From: Xanthobacteraceae bacterium
Lineage (GTDB): Bacteria; Pseudomonadota; Alphaproteobacteria; Rhizobiales; Xanthobacteraceae
Reading direction: 5' to 3'
DNA length: 64,000 bases
Assembly: GCA_022844485.1 (NCBI GenBank)
Contig: JALHLQ010000013.1
Location: 43,153-107,152 of the forward strand
Shown here: piece by piece, positions 31,928 through 40,775 of the stretch
How positions within the stretch are numbered: the first letter of the stretch is position 1
How the letters are laid out: each line of letters starts with the position of its first letter
Translations under genes and position numbers: made by a program
The notes under the pieces: model-generated
Told to the model about the DNA's origin: nothing
Database searches by the model: none
The model's input: only the letters and a program-made list of their open reading frames with translations

Positions 31928-33067
31928 CTAGCGGGGCTCCCGCTCAACCCGTCCGGGCGCCACGGCAAAGATTTCGGCGCGGCCGGTCACGTCGGAAAAG
32001 GCCGCTGGATCGGCCCCCGTCATCCACACCTGCGCGCCAAGCTGCGTGATCGAATCAAACAGCGCCGCGCGCCGCACGGGATCGAGATGGGCGACGACCT
32101 CGTCGAGGAGCAACACCGGCGTCACGCCCATCATCGATGTGACAAGCCCGGCCTGCGCGAGCACGAGCCCGATCAAGAGCGCCTTCTGCTCCCCGGTGGA
32201 GGCCTGTTCTGCGGGAATGCCTTTCGGTCCATGAAACACCGCAAGATCGGTCAGGTGCGGTCCCTCGAGCGTTCGTCCCGCGGCGCCATCGCGGGCTCGG
32301 TTCGCCGACAGGGCCGCGCGATAGCGGTCCTCGATACCTCCTGCGGCCTCGCTGCAAAGCGCCTTCTCGATCGATCCGTCGAGCGCGACCGATGCCCAGG
32401 GGAAAGGCGAATCCGCGTCCTTGCGCGCGGCGATGATGGCCGAGAGACGCCGGAGCGTTTCGATGCGCGCCGCCGCGACCGCAATCGCGATTTCCGCCAA
32501 TTCGTGCTCGATCGCATCGAGCCAATGCCGATCCGGTTGGGGTTGCTCGAGGAGGCGGTTGCGCGAGCGCAAGGCGCGCTCCAGCGCGTTCACGCGCGCG
32601 CCGTGCATCGCATCGCTCGCAAGCACGAGCCGATCGAGAAATCGCCGCCGTTCGGATGCAGGCCCGGCAAAAAGCCCGTCCATCGCCGGGACCATCCACA
32701 CCACGCTCAGATGGTCGGCGAAGCTAGCCGCCGAGGCGACCGGCTCCCGATCGATCCGGCACTGGCGCGTGAAGGGGGTCGATTCCGTTGGCGCATCGAT
32801 GCCGGTGCCGATCTGCACGAGCCCGAGCGCGCCTTCCACTTCGGCGGAAACGGCCCAGGACCCGTCGCCTTCGTCGAAGGCGACCTCGTCCAGCGTCGCC
32901 CGTCGCAATCCGCGCCCCGGGGCCAGGAAGGAAATCGCTTCGAGCAGGTTCGTCTTGCCGGCCCCGTTCGGTCCGACGAGCACGACAGGACCGGCTTCGA
33001 CCTGCAAGGAGACTGCGTGATGGTTACGGAAATTCGTTAGCGTCAGGCGTCGGATGCAGGCAGCCAT
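31928..33067 (-). CDS. recF: DNA replication and repair protein RecF
   Basis: SMC-like ABC ATPase that loads RecA at gaps. Of the 379 residues, Walker A is GPNGAGKTNLLEAI near 33-46, the signature region is STGEQKALLIGLVLAQA near 300, and Walker B is PVLLLDEVVAHLD near 330. The start MAACIRRLTLTNFRNH is typical. It follows dnaN by about 46 bases in the conserved replication cluster. Confidence 0.97.
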   Translation of the reverse strand: MAACIRRLTLTNFRNHHAVSLQVEAGPVVLVGPNGAGKTNLLEAISFLAPGRGLRRATLDEVAFDEGDGSWAVSAEVEGALGLVQIGTGIDAPTESTPFTRQCRIDREPVASAASFADHLSVVWMVPAMDGLFAGPASERRRFLDRLVLASDAMHGARVNALERALRSRNRLLEQPQPDRHWLDAIEHELAEIAIAVAAARIETLRRLSAIIAARKDADSPFPWASVALDGSIEKALCSEAAGGIEDRYRAALSANRARDGAAGRTLEGPHLTDLAVFHGPKGIPAEQASTGEQKALLIGLVLAQAGLVTSMMGVTPVLLLDEVVAHLDPVRRAALFDSITQLGAQVWMTGADPAAFSDVTGRAEIFAVAPGRVEREPR

Positions 33068-33113
33068 GGTCGACGCTCGCGCGGTCTCCTCTTGCGGCCG
33101 GAGGAGAGTCTCC

Positions 33114-34232
33114 TCACACGCGCATTGGCATCAGGACATAAAGCGCCCCATCGGCCTGCTTGTCCTGGATCAGGGTTGGCGAGCCTGGGTCGGCCAGCTT
33201 CAGCACCGCGGCGTCGCCGTCGATCTGAGCGGCAATATCCAGCAGATAGCGGGAATTGAAGCCGATATCGAGCGGATCAGCATCATACTCCACTTCCAGT
33301 TCCTCGGTGGCGCTGCCGGAATCGGGATTTGTCACCGAGAGCACGAGCCGTCCTCCGGAAAGGGAGAGCTTCACCGCGCGTCCGCGTTCGCTGGAGACGG
33401 TGGAGACGCGGTCGACGGCGGCCTCGAAATCCTTCTTATCGACCACCAGCGCCTTGTCGTTCCCCAGCGGAATGACGCGGCCGTAATCGGGAAAGGTGCC
33501 GTCGATGAGTTTCGAGGTGAGCACGACGTTTCCAAGTCCGAATCTGATTTTTGTTTGCGACAGTTCGATCTCCACTTCGGCGTCCGGATCCTCGATCAGG
33601 CGCTGCACCTCGCCCACTGTCTTTCGCGGCACGATGATGCCGGGCATTCCCTTCGCTCCCTCCGGGAGGGGCAGTTCGTATTGGGCGAGCCGGTGGCCGT
33701 CGGTGGCGACGGCGCGCAAGGCGGATGTCTTGCCGGCGTTCACGGCATGCAGATAGATTCCGTTGAGGTAATACCGCGTCTCCTCGGTGGAGATGGCGAA
33801 CTGCGTCTTGTCGATCAGCCGCTTCAAGTCCTTGGCCGACGCCTTGAAGCGATGCGTCATCTCGCCCGCCGCCAGGTCGGGAAAATCGCTTTCCGGCAAC
33901 GACTGCAGCGTGAAGCGGGAGCGTCCGGCGCGGATCATCAAGGCGGCGCGATCGCCCGAGCTTTCGAGGATGACTTGCGCCCCTTCCGGCAGTTTACGGA
34001 TGATGTCGTAGAACATATGCGCCGGGACGGTGGTCGCCCCGGCCGGGCCGACCTCCGCCGCGATGGTCTCCACGACTTCGAGGTCAAGGTCGGTCGCCTT
34101 CAAGGCGAGTGAGGTCTTGTCGGCGCGAACGAGAACGTTTCCGAGGATTGGGATCGTGTTGCGCCGCTCGACCACGCGGTGAACATGACCGAGAGACTTC
34201 AGCAGCGCGGCGCGCTCGACCGTGACTTTCAT
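33114..34232 (-). CDS. dnaN: DNA polymerase III subunit beta (sliding clamp)
   Basis: Ring-shaped processivity clamp. I start at the ATG 34232 (MKVTVERAALLKSLGHVHRVVERRNTIPIL), 372 residues; an upstream TTG two codons earlier is not needed. RFTLQSLPESDFPDL, FSTEETRYYLNGIYLH (here FAISTEETRYYLNGIYLHAV) and the C-terminal VLMPMRV are clear clamp signatures. It is transcribed downstream of dnaA after a 167-base gap. Confidence 0.98.
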   Translation of the reverse strand: MKVTVERAALLKSLGHVHRVVERRNTIPILGNVLVRADKTSLALKATDLDLEVVETIAAEVGPAGATTVPAHMFYDIIRKLPEGAQVILESSGDRAALMIRAGRSRFTLQSLPESDFPDLAAGEMTHRFKASAKDLKRLIDKTQFAISTEETRYYLNGIYLHAVNAGKTSALRAVATDGHRLAQYELPLPEGAKGMPGIIVPRKTVGEVQRLIEDPDAEVEIELSQTKIRFGLGNVVLTSKLIDGTFPDYGRVIPLGNDKALVVDKKDFEAAVDRVSTVSSERGRAVKLSLSGGRLVLSVTNPDSGSATEELEVEYDADPLDIGFNSRYLLDIAAQIDGDAAVLKLADPGSPTLIQDKQADGALYVLMPMRV

Positions 34233-34399
34233 GACCAAACCCCGCCCGAGTGGGAACCCGCAGGTCGAGCCAAGTCGCCTGCAAAAGGCCGACGCGAGCG
34301 CGCCGGGGCTTGAAACTGGCCCAAGATGAGGGGCTTAGGCAAGGGCAACGATCGGCTATCGCCGTGCCGGTCCCAAGTTTTTTGCCAAGATCGCGAGCC

Positions 34400-35923
34400 T
34401 CACTCCTGAAGCAGCCGTTTCAAGAGCTCGATCTCCTCGGCGAGCGAGGTATCGTTGCCAACGAGCCCCTCGATCTTGCGCACCGCATGGAGCACGGTCG
34501 TGTGGTCCCGCCCGCCGAAACGACGTCCGATTTCCGGAAGCGAACGCAAGGTCAAGGTCTTGGCAAGGTACATGGCAATCTGTCGGGGCCGCACGACATT
34601 CGCCGTTCGCCGAGACGACAGGAGATCGGCCCGGCTGACATTGTACTGGAGGGCGACGATCCGCTGGATGTCCTCGATCTTGACGCGCTTGGGCTCCGGC
34701 GGACGGATCAAGTCGCGGACGGCGCGTTCCGCCATTTCCATGGTGACGGGAAAACCGGTCAGCTTGTTATGGGCAAGCAGACGGTTGAGCGCCCCGTCGA
34801 GGTCGCGCCCGTTATGGGTGATGGTCCTGGCGATGAACGTCAGCACCATCGGCGGAACGTCGAAGCTCGGATGAGCATGCCGCGTCACGGCGACGCGGGC
34901 GTGCAAGATTTCCAGCCGCAGCGATTCGTCAAGCGATCCCATTTCGACAACGAGTCCGCCCGCGAGGCGCGACCGGACGCGATCGTCGAGGCTTTCGAGA
35001 TCGGCCGGCGGTCGATCCGCGGCCACGATGACCTGCCGGCCGGCGTCGACCAAGGCATTCAGCGTGTGGCAGAACTCGGCTTGGGTGTTCTTTCCTTGCA
35101 GGAATTGCAGATCGTCGATGACGAGCACGTCGATACCGCGGAGCGCTTCCTTGAACATCAGCGCCGTTTGCGAGCGGAGCGCCGCGACGAAGCCGTACAT
35201 GAACTTTTCGGCCGTCAGATAAAGGATCTTCCGGTCGCGCCCCGCATTGCCGTTCCAGGCGATGGCCTGGAGAAGGTGGGTTTTCCCCAGCCCGACGCCC
35301 GAATGAATGTAAAGCGGATTGAACATCACCGGATCGCCGCGCTTGGCCGAGGCCACCTGGAGCGCCGCTGCGTGCGCCAGTGTGTTGGATCGTCCGACGA
35401 CAAAGCTGTCGAACGTCAGTCTCGGATCGAGGGGCGAGCCTCCGAGCGACTCGTGGGCGGACTGCACCGGCGCCATTTGGCCGCGCATCTCTATGGGCTC
35501 GATGCCGGATGGGGCGCGTGCGTCCGCTGATGGCTCGAGGCGATCGTTTCTGATGCGCAGGCCGGCGCCGCCGCGAACGGCCGTTCGAAGCTCGATGTCG
35601 ACGCGGCGGACATCCGGCATCTCTGCTTTCCAGCAGGCGAGCACGCGCTCGGCGTAATGCGACTGGATCCAGCTCTTGAGGAAGCGCGTCGGCACCGAGA
35701 CTTGCACGGCCTCGACCGTGACTGCCTCGAGCTCCATGCGGGCGAACCAGCTTGAAAAGATATCCTCGCCCACTTCCGTCCGGAGGCGTTGCTTGACGCG
35801 TATCCAGCGTTCCTGATCGGTCAGCATCGTCTGCGGCTCTTCCGTCGCCTGGCCGTCTGAAGCCTCAGCGCTGTCGCGGCGCGAGCTGACAGGCGCGCGC
35901 AATGCATTTGAAGGCATGCTCAT
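34400..35923 (-). CDS. dnaA: Chromosomal replication initiator protein DnaA
   Basis: AAA+ initiator that binds DnaA boxes and opens oriC. The 507 residues show domain I ([26 protein letters not shown]), a variable linker, then the AAA+ domain with Walker [17 protein letters not shown] near 205 and Walker [14 protein letters not shown] near 270. The domain IV helix-turn-helix has [20 protein letters not shown] and [15 protein letters not shown]. The linker is long, giving a protein about 40 residues longer than E. coli DnaA. Upstream is a kilobase without genes. Confidence 0.98.
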   Translation of the reverse strand: MSMPSNALRAPVSSRRDSAEASDGQATEEPQTMLTDQERWIRVKQRLRTEVGEDIFSSWFARMELEAVTVEAVQVSVPTRFLKSWIQSHYAERVLACWKAEMPDVRRVDIELRTAVRGGAGLRIRNDRLEPSADARAPSGIEPIEMRGQMAPVQSAHESLGGSPLDPRLTFDSFVVGRSNTLAHAAALQVASAKRGDPVMFNPLYIHSGVGLGKTHLLQAIAWNGNAGRDRKILYLTAEKFMYGFVAALRSQTALMFKEALRGIDVLVIDDLQFLQGKNTQAEFCHTLNALVDAGRQVIVAADRPPADLESLDDRVRSRLAGGLVVEMGSLDESLRLEILHARVAVTRHAHPSFDVPPMVLTFIARTITHNGRDLDGALNRLLAHNKLTGFPVTMEMAERAVRDLIRPPEPKRVKIEDIQRIVALQYNVSRADLLSSRRTANVVRPRQIAMYLAKTLTLRSLPEIGRRFGGRDHTTVLHAVRKIEGLVGNDTSLAEEIELLKRLLQE

Positions 35924-36804
35924 GGTCGCTCCGTGAACTGAAAAATGTGGTCGGCGAATGAACGGCCCGTTCCGAGCACAAGAAACATCAATTGGCCGCG
36001 CAAAATCCGATGGACAGTTCTAGAACGCGTGCAGTCCACGAGCGTCCATTCGGGCAGCCCTGAGGGGACCCCAATGGCAATGCGTACAATAAATCTCCGG
36101 GTGACGGCCGATCCTGGGATCACCGCCTGATGTTGCTTCATACGTCGTCTTCATAACGCCCCCATTTTTTGTCGCGACCGCCGTTCGCGACGCAATTGCA
36201 TGTTCCTCTTGGGCAAGACATAGCCTTGCTTGCCGCACAAAACGCCGACGCACCACGGCGCCCGTCAAAAGCGGTCCCGCTAAAGCAGGAGAGTTGCATC
36301 ACCCAGACAAAAGCTCTCCGCCCCATCGTTGATGAGCAAAACAACGCTACGATTGCTGGAACGGTCGACAGACCGAAGGTGCAAGGAGACTAGCGCGCTT
36401 TTTCAAGGCGACAAGTGATTCAAAATGCGCAATCGCCGGACCCGCTCCGCGCGTGCTCCCTAGCGCGCAGAAGCATCGCGTCGATCGCCTGCCGCGAACA
36501 AGCAAACCATTGTGCTGCAATTAGTTTCCGCGGATCGCATGACGGCCGGGCGCGCGCGGTCAGAGCCGGTTTGCCGAAGCATGAATGCGCCTTCGGCGCG
36601 GGGTCGGTTGCGAGAACTTGGAGTCCGGGGGGTTGTGTTCCCGATAAACTATTGGAGTCGTGCCCGTTTCACTGACCATGCAAACGACGTAGCCTTCCCT
36701 CTTGACAGGCCTTCGGAGGCTTTCATGACACTCATGCGACTTTTTCGGGTCAAGTGTGACAACAGCGCAACACTCTTTGATCGAAGCCACGGAGCTGGAG
36801 CAAC

Positions 36805-36831
36805 AAAAAAGCCCGGCTATCAACCGGGCTT
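36805..36831 (-). terminator. Rho-independent terminator of rpsT
   Basis: On the minus strand, AGCCCGG, a 7-base loop, CCGGGCT and then TTTTTT. The 7-bp stem is exact and the T-run immediate. It lies 116 bases after the rpsT stop and isolates rpsT from dnaA. Confidence 0.9.
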
Positions 36832-36885
36832 CGTTCAACGCGGCCGCTCTCACCACTAGCAAGCATAACTTGCTCGTGGAGTTTT

Positions 36886-36940
36886 GGATTTGGCATTCGC
36901 GTTGTGAGCCGCTGCTCGGTGGGTCGCGAATGTCAAATCC
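36886..36940. repeat. 16-bp inverted repeat with 23-base loop just downstream of rpsT
   Basis: Arms at 36886-36901 (GGATTTGGCATTCGCG) and 36925-36940 (CGCGAATGTCAAATCC) match at 15 of 16 positions. It ends six bases before the rpsT stop codon region and lies before the real terminator, without a T-run. It would fold in the rpsT 3' untranslated RNA or act as a protein-binding DNA palindrome. Confidence 0.75.
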
Positions 36941-36946
36941 ACGCCA

Positions 36947-37213
36947 CTAGGTCGCAAGCTTTGCGATCTGCTTGATCAATCGTGACACTTTTCGGCTGGC
37001 GGCATTCTTGTGCACGACGCCCTTTTGCGCGGCGCGCAAGAGTTGGGGCTCGGCCTCGCGGATCGCGGCGGTCGCTGCCGCACGGTCGCCCGCTGTGATC
37101 GCTTCCTCGACTTTGCGAACAGAGGTTCGCATGCGCGAGCGCCGCGCCTTGTTGATCTCAGTGCGGCGCGCGATTTTTCGGGCGGCCTTCTTTGCCGAGC
37201 TTGTATTCGCCAT
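36947..37213 (-). CDS. rpsT: 30S ribosomal protein S20
   Basis: The 88-residue, very basic protein starts [32 protein letters not shown] and [16 protein letters not shown] are the family signatures; the length is exact. It has its own promoter and terminator and lies upstream of dnaA, a usual arrangement in Hyphomicrobiales. Confidence 0.98.
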   Translation of the reverse strand: MANTSSAKKAARKIARRTEINKARRSRMRTSVRKVEEAITAGDRAAATAAIREAEPQLLRAAQKGVVHKNAASRKVSRLIKQIAKLAT

Positions 37214-37295
37214 GTCCGTTCCGCTTGAGGGCAGGCAGCCGAGCCGCCGCCAATACTAAAAGAGCGGCAAATCGATCCGCCGCCGATTGGCCCGC

Positions 37296-37324
37296 CTTAT
37301 AGTGAGCCGAGCCGGGAGCGTCAA
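37296..37324 (-). promoter_or_regulatory. Strong promoter of rpsT
   Basis: TTGACG (complement of 37319-37324), a spacer of exactly 17 bases, and TATAAG (complement of 37296-37301). Transcription would begin about 75 bases before the rpsT ATG. The fit to the sigma-70 type consensus is the best I saw in the window. Confidence 0.8.
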
Positions 37325-37427
37325 CGTGCGCGTGATCCGCCGACGCGGCGCGGGGTGGCTGACACGATCATGCGCAAAAGCACAGTTTGAGAGCCGCCAA
37401 GCGGGTTTCGACCTCGGCAAGACCCGT

Positions 37428-38345
37428 CTAGGCGACCTCCCGGGAGCGGATCCGGCCGTAGCCGGCGACGACCGCCGCGGTGTCAGCCGAAGAAAACGCC
37501 GTCAGGGGAGGCAGGACTCGTGCCCAGCCCGTGTCCGCATGGATGTGGCCGAGCAGCGCTTTCACGCCCGACACCAGCGGCTTGCCGTCGAACAGGTTGC
37601 GAATGGTGACCGCTTCGCCAAGCGCCGCCGCATCCCCGCCATGATACGCCCGGGCGCAGAGGTCGGCGTTCACGTTTGCCGTGGCCGAGATGCAGCCCGC
37701 GAAAGCGCCCTGCCGCGCTTCGATCAGACACGCCTCGGTCGACGGAAAGACGCTGAAGTCGGATGCGATGGCCGCAGCCGCGCGCGCATAGGCCATGTCT
37801 CCGGAGGAATCCTTGAGGCCCGCGACGCGGCCGGGAAAAGCGCTGAGCAGTCGGCGCAGCAGCCCGATACCCCATGGCAGCCCCGATTGGGCGGGAAAGT
37901 GGTAGAGGTAAACCGGGATCGGCTGTTGGGCCGTCGCTGCGATGATCCGCTCGATCGTGGCGAACAGGCCCTCGTCCGACACGCCCTTATAATAGAACGG
38001 CGGAAGCACCAGCGCCCCGCCATAGCCGAGTTCGGCGGCATGCTTTGTGAGGGCCACGGCATCGGCCAGCGCCGCCGCTCCTGTCCCGACCATCAGCCGG
38101 CTCACCGGTAGCCCCGCGTCACGATAGGCTGTCATCACGGCTTTGCGTTGTACGAGTGAGAACGAGGTGGCCTCTCCCGTCGTGCCGAGCACGTTCAAGC
38201 CGTCGCAACCATTGTCGAGCAGAAAGCGGGCCAGCCGCACCGAGCGGGAACAATCAGGTCCGCCCGTCTCGTCCACTGCGGTCGCGATCGCGGCGATCAC
38301 GCCGCCTGGTTTCGTCTTCGCCATGGCTTGAGAACTCGCTGTCAT
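37428..38345 (-). CDS. Dihydrodipicolinate synthase/N-acetylneuraminate lyase-family aldolase
   Basis: Class I aldolase of the DapA superfamily. The 305 residues show GLNVLGTTGEATSFS (substrate carboxylate site, near 50), PVYLYHFP (the catalytic tyrosine, near 140) and VAGLKDSSGD with the Schiff-base lysine near 170. YLYHFP rather than YNxP, and weak likeness elsewhere, suggest it is not the lysine-pathway DapA itself but a keto-acid aldolase. The ATG overlaps the maeB stop (ATGA), so the gene is coupled to malic enzyme, consistent with pyruvate metabolism. Confidence 0.87.
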   Translation of the reverse strand: MTASSQAMAKTKPGGVIAAIATAVDETGGPDCSRSVRLARFLLDNGCDGLNVLGTTGEATSFSLVQRKAVMTAYRDAGLPVSRLMVGTGAAALADAVALTKHAAELGYGGALVLPPFYYKGVSDEGLFATIERIIAATAQQPIPVYLYHFPAQSGLPWGIGLLRRLLSAFPGRVAGLKDSSGDMAYARAAAAIASDFSVFPSTEACLIEARQGAFAGCISATANVNADLCARAYHGGDAAALGEAVTIRNLFDGKPLVSGVKALLGHIHADTGWARVLPPLTAFSSADTAAVVAGYGRIRSREVA

Positions 38346-40621
38346 CCGCTGACATTGAAGGCGGCAATGGCGGCCATGTTGACGATGTCGGTGTCCTTGG
38401 CCGCGAGCTGCACGATCTGGACCGGCCGGTCGAGTCCGACCAGCAAGGGACCGATCACGGTGGCTCCCCCGAGCTCTTGCAGCATCTTTGTCGAGATGGC
38501 CGCCGAGTGAAACGCCGGCATGATCAGCACATTGGCGGGGCCCGACAACCGACAGAACGGATAGGTCGCCATCAGGTCCGGATTGAGCGCCACGTCGGCC
38601 GCCATTTCCCCGTCATACTCGAAGTCGACGCGGCGGGAATCCAGGATGCGGACCGCCTCCTGCACCCGCGCCGAGCGTTCCCCGGGCGGATGTCCGAATG
38701 TCGAGAAGGCGAGCAAGGCAAGGCGGGGCTCGTAGCCGAAACGGCGTGCGACCCCGGCCGCTTCCACGGCAATCTCGGCGATGTCGTTCGCGTCCGGCAT
38801 TTCGGTCACGGCCGTGTCCGCCACCAAAAGGGTGCGGCCGCGTGCGAGCACGAGCGAGATGCCTATCACGCGGTGCCCTGGTTTCGGATCGATGCAGCGG
38901 CGGACTTCATTGAGGGCGACGGAAAAATTGCGCGTGACGCCCGTCACCATCGCGTCGGCATCGCCCATCGCCACCATCGTGGCTCCGAAGGTGTTGCGAT
39001 CCTGGTTGATCATGCGCTGGCAGTCGCGAAACAGAAATCCCTTGCGCTGCAATCGCTCATAGAGATTGTTGGCGTAATCCGTATTCCGTCGTGACAGGCG
39101 GGCATTGACGACCTCGATGCCATCGCCGAGGTCCACACCGGCATTCTTGGCGGTTTCGCGCACGCGCTCTTCGCGGCCGATCAGATAGGCGGGCCCGAGC
39201 CCCTGATGCACGAAGCTTGCCGCGGCCCGGATGACCTGCTCTTCCTCGCCCTCGGCGAACACGACCCGCTTCGGCTGCCGCCGAAGCCGTTCGAACACGC
39301 GCGTGAGGACGCCGGCGATCGGGTCGCGTCGCGTGCGCAGCTGGTGACGATAGGCCTCCATGTCGACGATCGGCTTCCGCGCGACGCCCGAATCGATCGC
39401 GGCTTTGGCAACGGCGGGGGGAATATAGGAGATCAGGCGCGGATCGAATGGCACCGGAATGATGTACTCGGAGCCGTATTTCGGGCGTGTCCCATAGGCG
39501 GCGGCGACCTCGTCGGGGACGTCTTCGCGCGCGAGATCGGCCAGCGCGTGCGCGGCTGCGATCTTCATCTCCATATTGATGGTTCGCGCGCGCACGTCGA
39601 GCGCGCCGCGGAAGATATAGGGAAAGCCGAGAACGTTGTTGATCTGGTTCGGATAGTCCGAACGTCCGGTTGCCATGATGGCGTCGTCACGAACGGCTGC
39701 GACTTCTTCCGCCGTAATTTCCGGATCCGGATTGGCCATGGCGAAGATGATCGGCCTCGCAGCCATCGCACGAACCATGTCCTGCGAGACGGCGCCCTTC
39801 GCCGACAATCCGAAGAACACGTCGGCGCCCTCCAGGGCGTCGGTCAGCGTGCGGGCCTTGGTCTTTACGGCGAAAGCCGACTTCCACTGGTTCATTCCCT
39901 CCTTGCGGCCCTCATAGATCACCCCCTTGGTGTCGCAAAGGATGAGGTTCTCAGGACGGAACCCGATCGCCCGCAGGAGCTCGAGGCTTGCGATCCCGGC
40001 GGCGCCGGCGCCGTTGCAGACGAGCTTGGTCGTGGCGATGTCCCGGCCGGTCAGATGCAGCGCGTTGATGAGACCGGCGGCCGCGATGATCGCCGTCCCG
40101 TGCTGGTCGTCATGGAAGACAGGGATGTCGAGGATGTCACGCAGGCGCTGTTCGATGATGAAGCACTCCGGAGCCTTGATATCCTCCAGATTGATGCCGC
40201 CCCAGGTCTTGCCCAGAAACTTGACGCAATTGACGAACTCGTCGGGATCCTCGGTCGAAACCTCCAGATCGATCGAGTCGACGTCGGCAAAACGCTTGAA
40301 CAGGACTGCTTTGCCTTCCATCACGGGCTTCGAAGCCAGCGCGCCGAGATTGCCGAGGCCGAGAATGGCGGTGCCGTTCGAGATCACCGCCACGAAATTG
40401 CCTTTGGCGGTATAATCGAAGGCGCGCGCCTCATCTTCGGCGATGGCCAGCACCGGGACGGCCACCCCCGGCGAATAGGCAAGCGACAGATCGCGCTGGG
40501 TGGCCATGGGTTTCGTCGCCACGACCTCGATTTTCCCGGGCCGCCCCTGCTGATGGAATTGCAGCGCTTCTTGATCGGTGAACGTGGGCCGCGGCCGGCG
40601 GCTTGGAGTCTTGGTCAACAT
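38342..40621 (-). CDS. maeB: NADP-dependent malic enzyme with C-terminal phosphotransacetylase-like domain
   Basis: Oxidative decarboxylation of malate to pyruvate. Of the 759 residues, the first 430 are the malic enzyme, with YSPGVAVPVLAIAEDEARAFDYT, VFHDDQHGTA and the nucleotide fold LVCNGAGAAGIASLELL. The rest is a phosphate acetyltransferase-like domain (VFAEGEEEQVIRAA, DGEMAADVALNPDLMATYPF). In this two-domain family the C-terminal part is thought to be regulatory and not an active transacetylase. It diverges from mutS across 154 bases. Confidence 0.96.
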   Translation of the reverse strand: MLTKTPSRRPRPTFTDQEALQFHQQGRPGKIEVVATKPMATQRDLSLAYSPGVAVPVLAIAEDEARAFDYTAKGNFVAVISNGTAILGLGNLGALASKPVMEGKAVLFKRFADVDSIDLEVSTEDPDEFVNCVKFLGKTWGGINLEDIKAPECFIIEQRLRDILDIPVFHDDQHGTAIIAAAGLINALHLTGRDIATTKLVCNGAGAAGIASLELLRAIGFRPENLILCDTKGVIYEGRKEGMNQWKSAFAVKTKARTLTDALEGADVFFGLSAKGAVSQDMVRAMAARPIIFAMANPDPEITAEEVAAVRDDAIMATGRSDYPNQINNVLGFPYIFRGALDVRARTINMEMKIAAAHALADLAREDVPDEVAAAYGTRPKYGSEYIIPVPFDPRLISYIPPAVAKAAIDSGVARKPIVDMEAYRHQLRTRRDPIAGVLTRVFERLRRQPKRVVFAEGEEEQVIRAAASFVHQGLGPAYLIGREERVRETAKNAGVDLGDGIEVVNARLSRRNTDYANNLYERLQRKGFLFRDCQRMINQDRNTFGATMVAMGDADAMVTGVTRNFSVALNEVRRCIDPKPGHRVIGISLVLARGRTLLVADTAVTEMPDANDIAEIAVEAAGVARRFGYEPRLALLAFSTFGHPPGERSARVQEAVRILDSRRVDFEYDGEMAADVALNPDLMATYPFCRLSGPANVLIMPAFHSAAISTKMLQELGGATVIGPLLVGLDRPVQIVQLAAKDTDIVNMAAIAAFNVSG

Positions 40622-40775
40622 CGTTACCCCTGAACGCGGCCGAATGCGGCCCCTTCCGCCGCAACCTATCGGTGGAGGCGCTTGTGCTCAAGATAATGAT
40701 GCGCAGCCTTGCCGCTGTGGTTAGCAGGGTTTCGACCATGAAAGCGTGGAAGCATTCTGGTAGCGTCGACACACC

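Larger units (their letters stand above)
35924..36946. other. Gene-free kilobase between dnaA and rpsT
   Basis: No open frame here looks coding. It must hold the dnaA promoter. It also has the rpsT terminator (36805-36831), a 16-bp inverted repeat after rpsT, and a palindrome AGCAAG-N5-CTTGCT (36858-36874). A GTCGCG...CGCGAC repeat lies at 36171-36191. By eye I see no consensus DnaA box (TTATCCACA or its complement) in the interval, so the sequence does not identify this as oriC. Other short AT-richer runs lie at 36161-36170 and 36800-36810. Confidence 0.6.

Noticed and set aside
36161..36191. GTCGCG repeat with adjacent T-run as a terminator near dnaA
   Set aside because: The run of T precedes the hairpin on the plus strand and gives A on the minus strand, so it does not fit a terminator in either useful direction.
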